The notes below the pieces were generated by a model that was given only the letters and a program-made list of their open reading frames with translations, had not been told where the DNA came from and did no database searches. The position numbers and the translations under genes are program-made. A stretch of 64,000 nucleotides of DNA from Zarea fungicola (lineage: Eukaryota > Ascomycota > Sordariomycetes > Hypocreales > Cordycipitaceae): positions 62,001 to 126,000 of the forward strand of contig FWCC01000079.1 of NCBI GenBank assembly GCA_900169235.1. The letters are read 5' to 3'. The first letter of the stretch is position 1. Every line of letters begins with the position of its first letter. Positions 29,882 through 40,891 of this stretch are shown piece after piece.

Positions 29882-30829
29882 TCAATCATCAACAAAAATG
29901 CCCAGCGGAATTGAGCATACGACACCATAATGCGGCATATCCACGGCCTGCACGATTTTGAGATCCCCTGTTACTGAACACAGCATGTACGCCTCCGACC
30001 TGTCGAGGCCCTTTTCCGCTCCGAGCCACTCAATCGCGGAGCGCAGCGCCTTTCTCGTCGCCTCGCGGAGATCTTGATCCAAGCCCATGACTGCGTACTC
30101 TTGCCCGCGATCCGCATATGATTGCGCGCCCTGCTTTGTGCAGTAATGCGGCGACCGCACCCACGGCTTGTTCTTTTCCAGCGTGAAACGCAGCCGCGCC
30201 GTCATAGGCGTCTCAATGGCCGTCCCGCACACCTCGCCGTCCCCTTGCGCAGCGTGTCCATCGCCGCAGCTAAAGAGCGCACCAGCGGTCTGCACGGGCA
30301 GATACAGTGTCGCGCCCTCGGTGATGTGCTTGCAGTCCATGTTGCCGCCCCAGTCGTACGGCGGGATTGTGCCGAGCTCCTCGTCGGTGGCCGGCGCGAG
30401 ACCCATGACGCCCAGAAACGGCCGGACGGGGATGCGGATGCCCTTTTTGAACTCTGCGTAGCCATCTCGGGAAATGTTGCTGAGGTCCCATATCTTGAGC
30501 GACGGCTCGGGGAACTCGTCACTCAGCAGACCAAAGTTGTTGAGGATGGCGGTCCATCCGTATGCGCCGGGCGTAAGCTCGAGAATGTCGACGCGCAGCA
30601 CGTCGCCGGGCTCCGCGCCCTCTATAGCGACAGGCCCGAAACCGGGATCCATTGTGCCAAAGTCGAGGTTTTGAAGAATCGTAGCCTGGTTCTCGGGCGT
30701 AATCTGGTTGTTGCCGCCATCGCGTAGATCAAAGCTCACCTCGGTGCCCGATGCAACTGTGAGAGCCGGTGTGAGCTTGCGCGACCACTTGAAGTGGATG
30801 TTGCTCTGGGTGATGTGTGGCTGCGACAT
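29882..30829 (-). CDS. Acetamidase/formamidase family protein, 315 aa
   Basis: Hydrolyses short amides to ammonia and an acid, making amide nitrogen available in the cytosol; exact substrate unknown. The frame is a single exon starting at ATG 30829 (MSQPHITQ). FmdA/AmdA family features in order: FDLRDGGNNQITP near residue 50, TMDPGFGPVAIEGAEPGDVLRVDI near 75-105, PVRPFLGVMGLAP near 150, GGNMDCKHITEGATLYLPV near 180, and GDGHAAQGDGEVCGTAIE near 205-225, the conserved metal and active-site region. The length matches the compact bacterial-type family rather than the 400-residue formamidases. Two HGATAR sites lie upstream, at 30872 and 31058, consistent with but not proving nitrogen-catabolite control. 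There is no signal peptide. Confidence 0.94.
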   Translation of the reverse strand: MSQPHITQSNIHFKWSRKLTPALTVASGTEVSFDLRDGGNNQITPENQATILQNLDFGTMDPGFGPVAIEGAEPGDVLRVDILELTPGAYGWTAILNNFGLLSDEFPEPSLKIWDLSNISRDGYAEFKKGIRIPVRPFLGVMGLAPATDEELGTIPPYDWGGNMDCKHITEGATLYLPVQTAGALFSCGDGHAAQGDGEVCGTAIETPMTARLRFTLEKNKPWVRSPHYCTKQGAQSYADRGQEYAVMGLDQDLREATRKALRSAIEWLGAEKGLDRSEAYMLCSVTGDLKIVQAVDMPHYGVVCSIPLGIFVDD

Positions 30830-33800
30830 GATGAGATGCTATTTCGTCTGGTGTTGAAACAGCGCCTATGCAGATAGAGATGATGAATACTGCATGAGTC
30901 ACGGAAGAAAGCAAGTCGACCTGCTCACTTCTCCACCTTGAAATATTCGCAAAGAAGCAACAACATCACATCGCAGCAACTAGGCACGGAATAATTGTTT
31001 CGTTTCAAGGGTTTAGAGGTGGATTGATTTGAGGCTCATATATTTTCTTAAACCTAATTATCAGCGGCAAGTTTGCCTTCTTCGCCATAGCTTCTTCCTT
31101 CTAGTTAGTCATAGCTTCTCTATAAATAGTAATGAGCTCAGTATCAGTCTGGTTGGATCTTGCAGTAACGTGGGTGATGATTTGTCACAAATCAAAAATT
31201 GCTACTACAGTAATAGTTGTCTTGGAATATCATAATGGTGGTTTATATGTCCATGGATAAGAATGTGCAGGCAAAAATGCTCGCAAATGATTGGCGTTCA
31301 CGCCTTTGACACTCATAACCCCGCCTGAAAGATCTGGCGCCGCAAAGGCCACCCAATCAAGCGACTACAGGAGCAGGAATTTCGAATTGATAATGGATTC
31401 TTTTAATTGGCCGTCTACCATAAACGCTATGGAGGGGTATTTAGTGAGAGAGTGGAGTAGATGAGTTTACACAAGATGAAAATTAGGTCAATTGGGATCC
31501 TGCTGCAGCCAAGCGCCAAGTCTGAGGTAGTTATCGTAGCCGCTGACATTTATGGTTGCTATTGTTATGTATGCACACCAACAAGCCAAAGCATCGGATG
31601 TTTATGCCAACATTTGAAAAAAAAAAAAAAAAAACAGGCTTACGTATCCCTTGTATGGCTGACGACTGAGCACATTGTTTAGCATGCTGATGCTGATGCC
31701 CACATCAACATGAATGTGTGTTGGATGGGGGCTTTTGCTGGCTGATTCAAAGTCTGTGGAAGGTTTCACTGCTCGGACCTATGTGTCTGTGCCGTTTGTT
31801 CCGTCGGAACATGCGAGGCGCTGGCGAGGCATGTGCTCCTTGACCATGTCCGCCTCGCTAGGATATCAGCTGAGAATGGGCCACTCAAGTGTTCATTGCG
31901 AATATTATGGGGTAACCAAGGGCATCCTCTGGACGTTTGGTTGCGAGTAGTTAGTTACTTACTAGGTAGATTTCTTGGTGTTCAATAGTCTCAAAGGTGG
32001 AGTTATGGGCAACGCCACGATGATTTCGGCGGCGGGGAACCAATGATTCGCTTGTGATTCCAAAATGCAAAGAATGGAGCAATGTGGATTGGAACCCGAT
32101 TCTGTTGAGAAGGCTACGGGTAACTACAATTTAACGACCTAGGCTGGACAGATTTCTTCGTTAGTATTACTAGAACAGCAACTGGTTGTCTACAATGCCG
32201 AGTGTGTGCCTCTGGTTATCGCCAACGGGTCCCCATTGCGGCTGAATCGGCCAAGGCTAGGTTTGTGCCAGCTCACTATGGGGAAACCGTCGACACGGGC
32301 AGGGAAGTTGGGTTTCCCGACAGCCTTGGTGAAACCAGCTGTTTATAGCTTCTCAATCCAGTCAGTACAAGGGATTGAAAAGTAGCGGGTTTGGGAAGCA
32401 GGGCCAATTTAGGTGGCTTGTTTGCATCTGGTTTCGGAATGTTACCGCGGCTGTTTGCCAAGCGCAGATGTTTTGGTCATGAAGATGCTACATAAATACT
32501 GTACAGCTGCAAGATTGATCGCGTGCTTTAATTCTATTTGGTACTGGGGCGAATGTTACGCTACCTGCACAACTCTGGTCGGCATCGTAAAAATTGGTCG
32601 GCTTTAGCCTATTTTTAACTCCCTGTGTAAGGGTCTGGACTCTCTTTCACAACAGTGTCGGCCATCGACTGCCCAGTGACGGCTTGGACATGAAGCCACA
32701 AGTTTTTGGTGGACGAGCGGCTTCTGCGCCATTCTTGTCACTGGAGATAGTTTGATGGAGAAACACAGGTGAGGCTAGCAGCGGGTCGGAGGTCAGTTAG
32801 AGTGCTTGTCACCAAGCTTAGATTCCGTCGATGCTTTCACCGCCTGTGGGAAAAAAGAAGGGAACTGGTCATTTCAAGTCATCTGGTACGTAGTGGTGGC
32901 AGTTTTAGCATTGTTTGGATCCCTCTGAATAGTACAGATGGGAAAGGGGGACGAAGACTGTCTGGATGCTCAGTTTACTTCCGCGAGTCTCTTGACGCAG
33001 AATTGATTGTGCTGGTGCTTGTGGATACCAGCGACAGGATGGCTTTTTCGGTCATTTATTACTGTACGAATCAACCCTCTGGTGAGTGGATGCAGTAGCG
33101 TGGCGGCGCCTTTGCCTCGAGTTGCATTGATATGAAGCAGCCATTCGGGGCAGGGCCAGAGCCATTGACATGTTTAGTTTTTGGCGCCTGTGGTGCTATG
33201 ATTTAGCGATGCGGAGAGGATGTACAATGGGGCGCTGTATTATCATCTATGCATGTACGAAGTACGAACGAAGAGTATCCTGACGGTCCCCTACTTACCT
33301 ATGGAGAGTGGTGCCAACAGCTTGTTTTAATTTAGTTACAAGATTTTGGCGGATGACGACGGGGAAATCTCTTGCCAGAAGAGATAAGCCCTGCGTACTG
33401 CAGTGATGGCGCTCTGAGTTTGATCGGCACCGCAGAGTCGACAACTAACTAGTCAGCTAGTTACCAGTAATAGGATATGTGTGGATGGACGGCAGAGTAG
33501 TAAGTGCATCCTTGCATTCCCAACTACAGCGTCGCAATATTAAAAAGCAGATATGCCTATCATTTCAATAGAGGACTATTGTACACACAGAGAAACAGAG
33601 AAACAACGCAAATGTAACCTGCAAGGACCTTCTGTCAAGAATTTGCAGACAGGCAAGCTGTGCCAGCCAACAGATAAGGCTACATATGTGGCTAGCTGCA
33701 CACCACCAGAGGTGCAACACACTGCTTTTCTTGGTTGGGGTGTTCCACAGATTTGCAGAGATTGTGCTGATAACTATGTATCAGACAGTTGTTGGATGGG

Positions 33801-35182
33801 TGGCAATCATATTTATAACCGTAACTTTATCATGGGCTCCCATTCTACTATGCCGCCGTGGCACACATTCGACATTCCTTATTATGAGGGAGAAAAATTC
33901 GTCCGGGTTACTCCGTAATATGTATTACAGATGATCATTCGCCACAGCCATGCAGCATGACGATGCCAGTGTCGGAAAGCAGCCAATCCAGCGAACCCAA
34001 CCCACTGAAGCCGTCAGGGCCCTCCACGGAAGCCACTGAAAAACGCCATCCCATGCCATTTTGAAAAAAAAAAAATTTTAGGAAAAGTCTGCTGGAGCCT
34101 CACCTAGCGCCACCGCCGGAGCGGACCCTTGGGCGTTGTCAAATGTTGAGCTAGGACAAGCTTGGGAGAGTAAAAAAGGAGAAGCCTGCAGGCAGAAAGT
34201 GGATTTATGATCCCGTCGTTGGCTGCCGAGACGTGCAGGTTATTGTATAACTGGACAGTGAATGAAGTAGACAGGGAAGAGAGAGACGGGGAAAAAGAGA
34301 GAAAAGCCACTTGCCCTGTGCTGTGCATGCTAACCGGCCAACCACCACCTTGCAGATGGCGGCTGGTTGGTTCATGCTATCATGAGACTGGGGTCAAGCC
34401 CATCCATGTCTCTTTTTGCGCCGGAGCAACGATGGCCACTCACAGGCAAGGAACAAGAGCAAGAGAGGATTTACCGTTGTGTGTTGTGTGCGTGCGTGCG
34501 TGCGTGTTTGTCTTGCGTCGTCCGTTGCCCTCCTTTCTCCCGTAGTGAACCCTGAAAATATCTTGAAATAGCTCGCTTTCCCCCTCCCTTGAAGGCTTCT
34601 GAGAGTCTTGCCTGTTTGCTACTTGCTACATTAGTGCACATATCTGGGTTGCCCTACCCAACATAGAGTCACATTTCCGGTTCTATTTTCTTTTCCTCTT
34701 ATAGGCCCATTCCCCATCTCTTCTATTATATTCTGTTATATTCTGTTATTATTACAATCATCACATTTACCTTTTCAGTATTATTATTTTCCCACTACTT
34801 CCACTGCTTCCACTATTACACCGCGGGCCCAGTTTATACCAGTTTGTTGCATCGTGTATGGGGCAGTTGAGAGCCCGTGTGGACGTCGACTAGCCTGTGA
34901 TCCCACCAACGCAAAGCAAAGCCCACCTGGCACCACCAACCACCACCAACTACCAACCGCTTCTTCTTCTTCTTCCTCTCCCTCCTAACAACTTTTTGCA
35001 CCAGCACATCTCTGATCTTTAGCCTCCTCTTTGCTTTTATTACCTTTTTTTTCTTCGTTTTATATATACATCCTTCTCATCTCGATACTTCTCTTGATAC
35101 CCCTTTGACATTTTTCTTGTCAAATCTTCGACCCCTACCGTCGGAGCTACCAACCCCTAGTCCTCGCTAGATCCTGCAGATT
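30830..35182. other. Gene-poor region, 4.4 kb
   Basis: The left end is the amidase promoter. The rest is AT-rich with an A18 run (31617-31634), a (TGCG)4 tract (34489-34504) and several TAGTTA/CTAACT clusters (31946-31970, 33443-33464). A 121-codon Cys-containing frame at 33553-33918 is discussed as a finding. From about 34550 the sequence turns pyrimidine-rich and leads into the GNAT gene leader. Confidence 0.55.
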
Positions 35183-35227
35183 ATGATACCCTTGTTTCGA
35201 ATTCCCCAGACAAAACCCACGCCTTGA
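35183..35227 (+). promoter_or_regulatory. Upstream ORF (14 codons) in the GNAT gene leader
   Basis: ATG at 35183 opens a 14-codon frame ending TGA at 35225-35227, 199 bases before the GNAT start. It is the only ATG between 35183 and the main start. The surrounding leader, from about 34950 to 35426, is strongly pyrimidine-rich with CTT and CAC repeats. It could damp translation if the leader is transcribed that far, which is not shown. Confidence 0.4.
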
Positions 35228-35426
35228 GACTTCGCTGTCAAAACAGGCTCGATACCCGACAATAGCAACAATATTTTAATCTCTCTTTTTTATATACCCA
35301 CCTGTTTTCTTTCTTTTTTTCTACATTTCTCTCTGCGTTGCTCCTCCCATCTCTCGCACTTGGACTGTTATACCTGCTTCTACAACAAGCACCACCACCA
35401 CCACCAAGCACCACGCCTCAGCCAAC

Positions 35427-36587
35427 ATGGATGACTGGCGAGGTACCCCTAGGGTCCGTGAGCTCGACTTGAGCGAATGCAAGGTCAGCTCAACAGTCGA
35501 TGGCGTCAATGTCATGAGGGGCATTAAATGCAGTGCCGGTATGTTGCAATTGTCCAGTTTAATAATTTCTTTTTTGGCATAAAGATGCTCTACCTTGATT
35601 GAGAACTTGTTCCCCCTCCCTTGCTAACATTTTGTCCCAGCCTTCTTCACCTTCCTACGAGCCAACCTCGCACTGAGCTCCTCCATGATTGCCTCGCCCA
35701 CGAGCACGCCTCAACTCGACCCCATCAGTGCCCCCGCCGATATTTCGAGTCTCTCATCGTCCAAAGTCACAACCCCAACACTGGCTGCTTCTACGCCAAC
35801 TACTCCCTTCAAGCCCACCACCAACCTCAACCACAATGCCACCGCCCCGGATCTCATACCACTCGACGACATCCCCGAGCTCTCCCTCGAGCCCCTCCAG
35901 ACCGAGGACGAACAGGCAGAAGGGCTCAAACTCATTGCCGATACCGTTGGCGGCATGCGCGGTGCGGCGACCGTCTCCATCATGTCCCACCCCAGCTGCA
36001 TCGTGCCCTTTACGGCCTACCTCTCCCTAATCTACTACTCGCGCTACGCGATCCCGGGCCACTTCAAGGTGACAGCATGCTACACCTACGGCTCTGTTGT
36101 CGTCTACATCTTCCTCATATGGTGCCTCGCCTACGGCTATAAGCGGAACTCGAAAGACATCAACCGCGCCTGGCTCGACGAGGAAGGCCCCAACCGTGAC
36201 ATCATGGTTGGTGCCCGCACCAAGGATCACAAGCTCGCAGGCGTCGTTGTCCTGCGCCTCAGCCCCAAGCTCGTGCCCACTGGTGGGCGCAGACGCACCC
36301 GCAGCCTGTCCCTGAGGGGAGGGCGCGGCCTCATTCGCGCCTGGGCAGTGCGCCGCAAGGCTCGATGCCGCGGCGTCGGCAAGGAGCTGTTGCAGGCTGC
36401 TGTCCGCATCACACGGGAGCGATGCGGCAAGGACGCCGAGATGGGCTTCGTGCAGGACCATGCCCACAGCAGACTTCTCTTCCACAATATGTATAATGGC
36501 TTCTTCAGAAAGGTCGAGGTTGCGGCCGACAAGGCCCTGCGCCAAGCCGTGGATGACTGGAGCGTGACCAAGAAGAAGAAGCGATAA
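35427..36587 (+). CDS. Membrane-associated GNAT-family N-acetyltransferase, 352 aa
   Basis: Transfers acetyl from acetyl-CoA to an amine; substrate unknown. Exons are 35427-35538 and 35641-36587, with a 102-base intron (GTATGT, branch GCTAAC, TCCCAG) that splits a GCC codon. The N-terminus (MDDWRGTPRVRELDLSEC) resembles the RVRELxxxD openings of fungal GNAT proteins. Residues about 60-125 are Ser/Thr/Pro-rich and disordered. Two hydrophobic segments lie near 145-170 and 180-205, suggesting an NAT8-like anchor with the catalytic part after it. The acetyl-CoA loop is RCRGVGKELL, preceded by the beta4 strand LIRAWAVRR; FVQDHAHSRLLFHNMYNGF follows. The tail is Lys-rich (KKKKR). An Arg-rich insert (GGRRRTRSLSLRGG) sits between strands. 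The long pyrimidine-rich leader has a 14-codon upstream ORF. Confidence 0.88.
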
Positions 36588-37135
36588 ATTCGAGCAAAAG
36601 CGATGCAGAAAGAAAAAAAAAAGAGAGAAAAAAACATTACATCCACCCAAAAGCCTGACGCAGGAAGTCAACTCAACTTTTATTTTACATTATACTTTTT
36701 TATTATTTGTACTGCGCTTCGCGCGCGTATTCCTTGTCTGGATACTGCATGATACCCACCATAGCGTGAAATTTACATTATTTCCTCTCTTTAATTTAAA
36801 TTACTGCACCGTGCCATGAAACGATTTGTATTGTTGACGTTGTGTCATTGTTGACAACATTGTGGCGTGAGCTGTAGCAAAAATATGAATGAAGTACCAT
36901 GTCTGGTTCCCGTCAGTATAAGCTATCCGTTTGGAAACAAAGTACTTCAATAGCCTTACTGGCAGTCTCGTTTTTATACCAATGTCATTGATTCAAAGTT
37001 GAATCTCGCAAGTGCCGTACATAACCCAACTCTGCCTGATGGAAGCCATTCATTCCCGGCAGCTACGCCAATTCCCCATGATTGCCTTCATAATTCAAAA
37101 CAGATGAGTGAACTCTTCTAGGTTCATCGTGGTTG

Positions 37136-37157
37136 TTTTTTTTTGGGGGGGGGGGGG
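37136..37157 (+). repeat. T9G13 homopolymer junction
   Basis: Nine T followed directly by thirteen G. A G13 run is uncommon in fungal DNA and is prone to sequencing error, so its true length is uncertain. Confidence 0.7.
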
Positions 37158-38324
37158 CTAGTCCCTCCCTTTCATATCCAATTTTTAGCGGCGTAAAACA
37201 ATGTGCTTGTGCAAACGAGGTGTCTGTCTGTCCTTGTTCAGATCGTACGTAGCAGGGTCCGCGCCGTAAAGCGTTCGTCCCATGAATTTCAACGCGTGAA
37301 TGACCTAGCAAGCAGAAACGGTTTCTGCGTCAGTTCCGATTTTGGGACTGTGGGTGACACTTTAAACAGGTGAATCAACTAACATCCAAGGTAGTGACCG
37401 TCTTGGCATTGCGATGTTCGACATACACGCAGCAAATTCGTAGAATCTGCTTCCATAATCAGCTTCTTTACTTTTGCTTCCACCGTGGCCATTTTATGGG
37501 ACTCTTTCTTTTGTACAAACCTCTGTTAGGTGGTCCTGGAGAGCCTTGCGAGTTTCTTCGTAAATTCCCTTTGACATGCGCTTTACACCCCCGCGGCGAG
37601 CTAGACGTCTAGTCATGGGAGCGGGTGTTAGATTCTGTTTTCTTTTTTTTGGTTGAGAGAAACCATCAGCAGCTTTTCGCTAGTAGAAACCTACCGAATA
37701 TCTGGTCGAGCTTGAACAAAGTTCATCCATTAGCAACACAAGAAAAACTATTCATTGGCGGTTTGCCTGGCAAAGGAAGCCCAACATACTGATTCCTTCG
37801 ATTGCGTCACGAATAATCTTTCTAATGAGGATAAGAACAAAAAACTGTCAGCGAATTCCGTAGCAGAATGAAAACAGGATGGCTTGCAGATGAAAAATAT
37901 TACACCTTACCTCTTTCGTGGCCTGCCAGCCGGTTTACTGGCTTGATAATTCTTTTGGATATTGTGTGGTCCACCGCGGGCCGTCAATACTGCAAGCCCT
38001 TTCGCAACGTTGCTCATCTTTGTATTCTTTTTCTTTCACTTCTCTGTTGTCTTTTTAGGTTGCACTATTTGGGTTTGAAATGATTTCGAGGGTGAAGGCA
38101 ATGAATTTTAGTCTGTCATGGAACAGCCGTCTTCAACAGAGGTTGCTGCAGCTCTTGTCAATCAATTCATGAAACAGGCGGGAAAGCCGACGAATAAGTT
38201 TCCAGGACCTAGAGTACCACGAGGAGCAGAAATGGTGTACCTGCTTCTTAAAAACACTTTGTTTACGTACAGGTGAAAGCAGCTGCACTCGGCCGCCACG
38301 TGTTTACTGTGGCATGGAAGACAA

Positions 38325-38356
38325 TGAGCTGAGCATCAAGTGAGCTGAGCATCAAG
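38325..38356 (+). repeat. 16-base tandem direct repeat, two copies
   Basis: TGAGCTGAGCATCAAG occurs at 38325-38340 and again at 38341-38356, followed by a partial third TGAG. It is perfect and non-coding, most likely a replication-slippage duplication. Confidence 0.9.
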
Positions 38357-39068
38357 TGAGATGAACACACTCTTCAACTTTCTGCCGCGATATAGCTGTT
38401 ACACCATTCTCACCCGTTTGCTAGGCGTCACATAATTCATACAGACACATAAATACGGAATGTGATATCGATATTCATTCATATAAGTCGCCGTCCAGCG
38501 TGGGCAGACACCTTGAGAGTCATTGTGGTTCTGTTGCGTTTAGAGACTTCAACATTCGTTCCGTCGTATATCCGATCCAAAGAAAAAAATGAAGAGGAAA
38601 CCCTTGAAGAGGGAAAACAAAACCGATTTATAGCCATCCATTCCTGACTCCGTTATTCCGGTATCCGGTTCCATTTTCTTGAGCCTCGCCGAGCTCATAC
38701 CCTGACGCTGTTACCCCTTGCTCTTCTGGAATTTTTATCATCTCTCTTGGTTCATTAAAATGGTATCTACCCCGTTTCCCAGACGCCCAAAATAAAATAA
38801 AAGCAAAAGCTCCACCAAATTCTCGCTATATTAAAACAGTCGATCGCCTCGGCAACACGCCGCTATAAATGGCAGCGTGTTCCATAAAAGGAAGATCAGA
38901 AGAAAAGAAGCACCAAGCGCCGTAGTTTAGCGTGACAGAGAAGCTGCGGAAGTGCCTATGCCTCAACATCAAGCGCAGAACAATTCCGGTCAGCAGGCGA
39001 CAGCCGAATGTAACGGGGATATATGCAGGTTCGTAAGCAAGAGGTATGTGCAAGAGAGCAGATGAACG

Positions 39069-40891
39069 TCATTCAGAAGCTTCAACCGCCTCCGCTTGTT
39101 CGATGGCTGCTTCCTGGCCCTCTTCAATAGCATGCTCCGTTGTTTCTGGTGCAATATCCTCGGCGGCACCGACTGCCAACTCAGCAGTCTCCTGTGTCGT
39201 GCGGGCTTTCTTGGCAAATCGCTCTTCGGCATCACCTGAAGCTTCCTTGGCAGCCTTGAGTTCAAGCTCGAGTTCATCTAAGCGACGTTTCAAGTTGTTT
39301 TCGCGCCTATGGCTATCCTGCAACTGGTCGCGGAGTTGCGCTTCGCTAAGCTGTATCGTCTGTGCCTGGTCGGCTCCAGTGAGCTCTTGCTCATGTCTGT
39401 TGGCTGCCTCCTGTTGCTCTAGTTGACTTAGACGACCTCGGAAGAGCTCATTGATGAACTCGAGCTCACTGACTCTGGTCTTGAGGCTCGAGTTAAGCGC
39501 AATGAGTTGTTCTTGTGTTTGCGACCCATCGGAGTTACGGTCCCCGTTCATTGCACCGCTGTGGCCATCGCCGTTAAAGGCAGACACTTGGTAGGCATTA
39601 TCTACCATAAAGGACGATAAAGAGTTGTTATACATGGTCGGCGTTCCATTTCGAGACATCGCAGAGTCGATACCGTCGTTTCCGTTTGCCTTGGAGCGGC
39701 GCATAGCCTCGGCGGCTTGTACTGCAGCGTGCTCAGCACCATTTGCATCACCGACCAAGCCAAAGCCGTGTGCTTGTTGTTGCTGTTGTAGGATTAGCAT
39801 ACAGGAAAAAAACGGCGCAACAGGTACCCTCTCGGTCGGCGTGCTAACCTTTTTCTTCGATATCAAATCAGGTCGCATAGTCTTGACACGGTTGCGACTC
39901 TTGATAACATCAGTTTTCAAAGAGGCCGGACGAGGGCGTCCATGCAGCTTGAGAAACAAGCCGCAGGCGTTGCAGAGAACGGAACCAAACTCGTCGCGAC
40001 GCCATAATGGTGTTCGTGACGTGCCGCAGTTTTGGCACGTTGGCTGTGAAGATGCGTTAGTTGCCATCATGGTGCCGGTATTGTCTGTAAATTGGGGGTC
40101 GCGATAGGTGGATGGTAGCCGGACTGATAGATAAATACTATCAAGACCGCGATAAGGAAGGTTGGATAGGAAAAAGGATCTCTTCTGCATCGTCACTGAT
40201 AAGGACGATAACCAAAAAAAAAACATCGATCCACCAAAAAGGGTCGACGCCTCTTATCAGGCCCAGAGTAGAGTAGCGTGACTTGTTATCTGTCCTGTTG
40301 CGGCCTAGCGCGATAAATACACGGAAAGTGTTGCACGTGATTGGACCTTATCCAGGAAGGAGCCCATAAGCATTCAATTTGTGAGATGCTGATTGGCCAG
40401 GCGGTGTGCAAGTTTTTGGGGTGTTGGAAAACGCGATAGCGATAGGGACGGGACGGGCGCGTTGCGGCGAAACTGATAGCGAAAGCATGGGGTATATCAT
40501 ATACAAAGAAATAGATAACTCACCATTCCTCCTGGGCCACCACTCGTCGCTGCAGGTGAGCCTTCCATGTGGACAGGTGGCGGCTGGGGCAGTGATGTGT
40601 CGCTGAGAGAGGGCGTGTCAGCACTGCCAATCTGTTATCGCAAACTATTACATGCCGAGACGGACGGCACAACGGGCGCGCACCGTGCCTCCTGGACACT
40701 ACTTTGCGATACGAGCCTTTGTATGGATTTTCCTACCTTTGCATTTGAGATGCAACTGCTGCATTCGCATTGCTTGTGGCCAGCGACGCGATGTTCTGTG
40801 CCAGTGACACTGACGGAGACATGGAAGTCGAGCTGGGACGCGATATACCATCCGCTATCGTCGCAGGCATAATCTGAATCTCAGACTCCAT
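39069..40891 (-). CDS. areB: GATA-type zinc-finger transcription factor, AreB/NreB/Asd4 family, 380 aa
   Basis: DNA-binding regulator of nitrogen genes, homologous to AreB of Aspergillus and Dal80/Gzf3 of yeast, where it opposes the activator AreA/Gln3. Four predicted exons: 40891-40737, 40602-40524, 40043-39849 and 39782-39069; every join keeps frame (AG+C, GGM/PTCQ, KKK/QQQ). The finger is Cys81-x2-Cys84-x17-Cys102-x2-Cys105 with [19 protein letters not shown], followed by the basic [17 protein letters not shown] tail that defines this subfamily. The C-terminal half carries a leucine-zipper-like coiled coil (about 234-265, [16 protein letters not shown]) and a second coil near 280-320, then an Ala/Glu-rich acidic tail. 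Intron 2 (480 bases) is packed with GATA sites. Intron 3 is 66 bases with no stop, so retention would keep the frame. The start at 40891 is the first ATG of its frame; the exact N-terminus is uncertain. Confidence 0.93.
40102..40518. promoter_or_regulatory. Dense HGATAR cluster inside intron 2 of the GATA-factor gene
   Basis: Fourteen HGATAR sites in 417 bp: plus-strand sites at 40102, 40125, 40129, 40150, 40197, 40206, 40311, 40434, 40440, 40474 and 40513, and minus-strand sites at 40138, 40254 and 40286. About one would be expected by chance. These are the sites bound by GATA factors, so auto- or cross-regulation, possibly of an internal promoter, is likely by inference. Confidence 0.75.

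Larger units (their letters stand above)
36588..39068. other. Gene-poor intergenic region, 2.5 kb
   Basis: Convergent flank of the GNAT and GATA-factor genes. It contains a T9G13 homopolymer junction (37136-37157) and a 16-base tandem duplication (38325-38356). No frame above about 82 codons has support. I see no RNA gene. Confidence 0.55.

Noticed and set aside
30122..30727. 201-codon plus-strand frame under the amidase
   Set aside because: Antisense shadow of a complete acetamidase/formamidase.
36027..36671. 214-codon antisense frame under the GNAT gene
   Set aside because: Antisense shadow; the sense strand shows the acetyl-CoA loop.
40082..40226. Contiguous N-terminal extension of the GATA factor (MFFFWLSS...)
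   Set aside because: The frame is open upstream of the finger, but a clear acceptor (TTCACAG, with branch ACTAAC) precedes PTCQNC and two upstream exons join in frame, so this is intron sequence.
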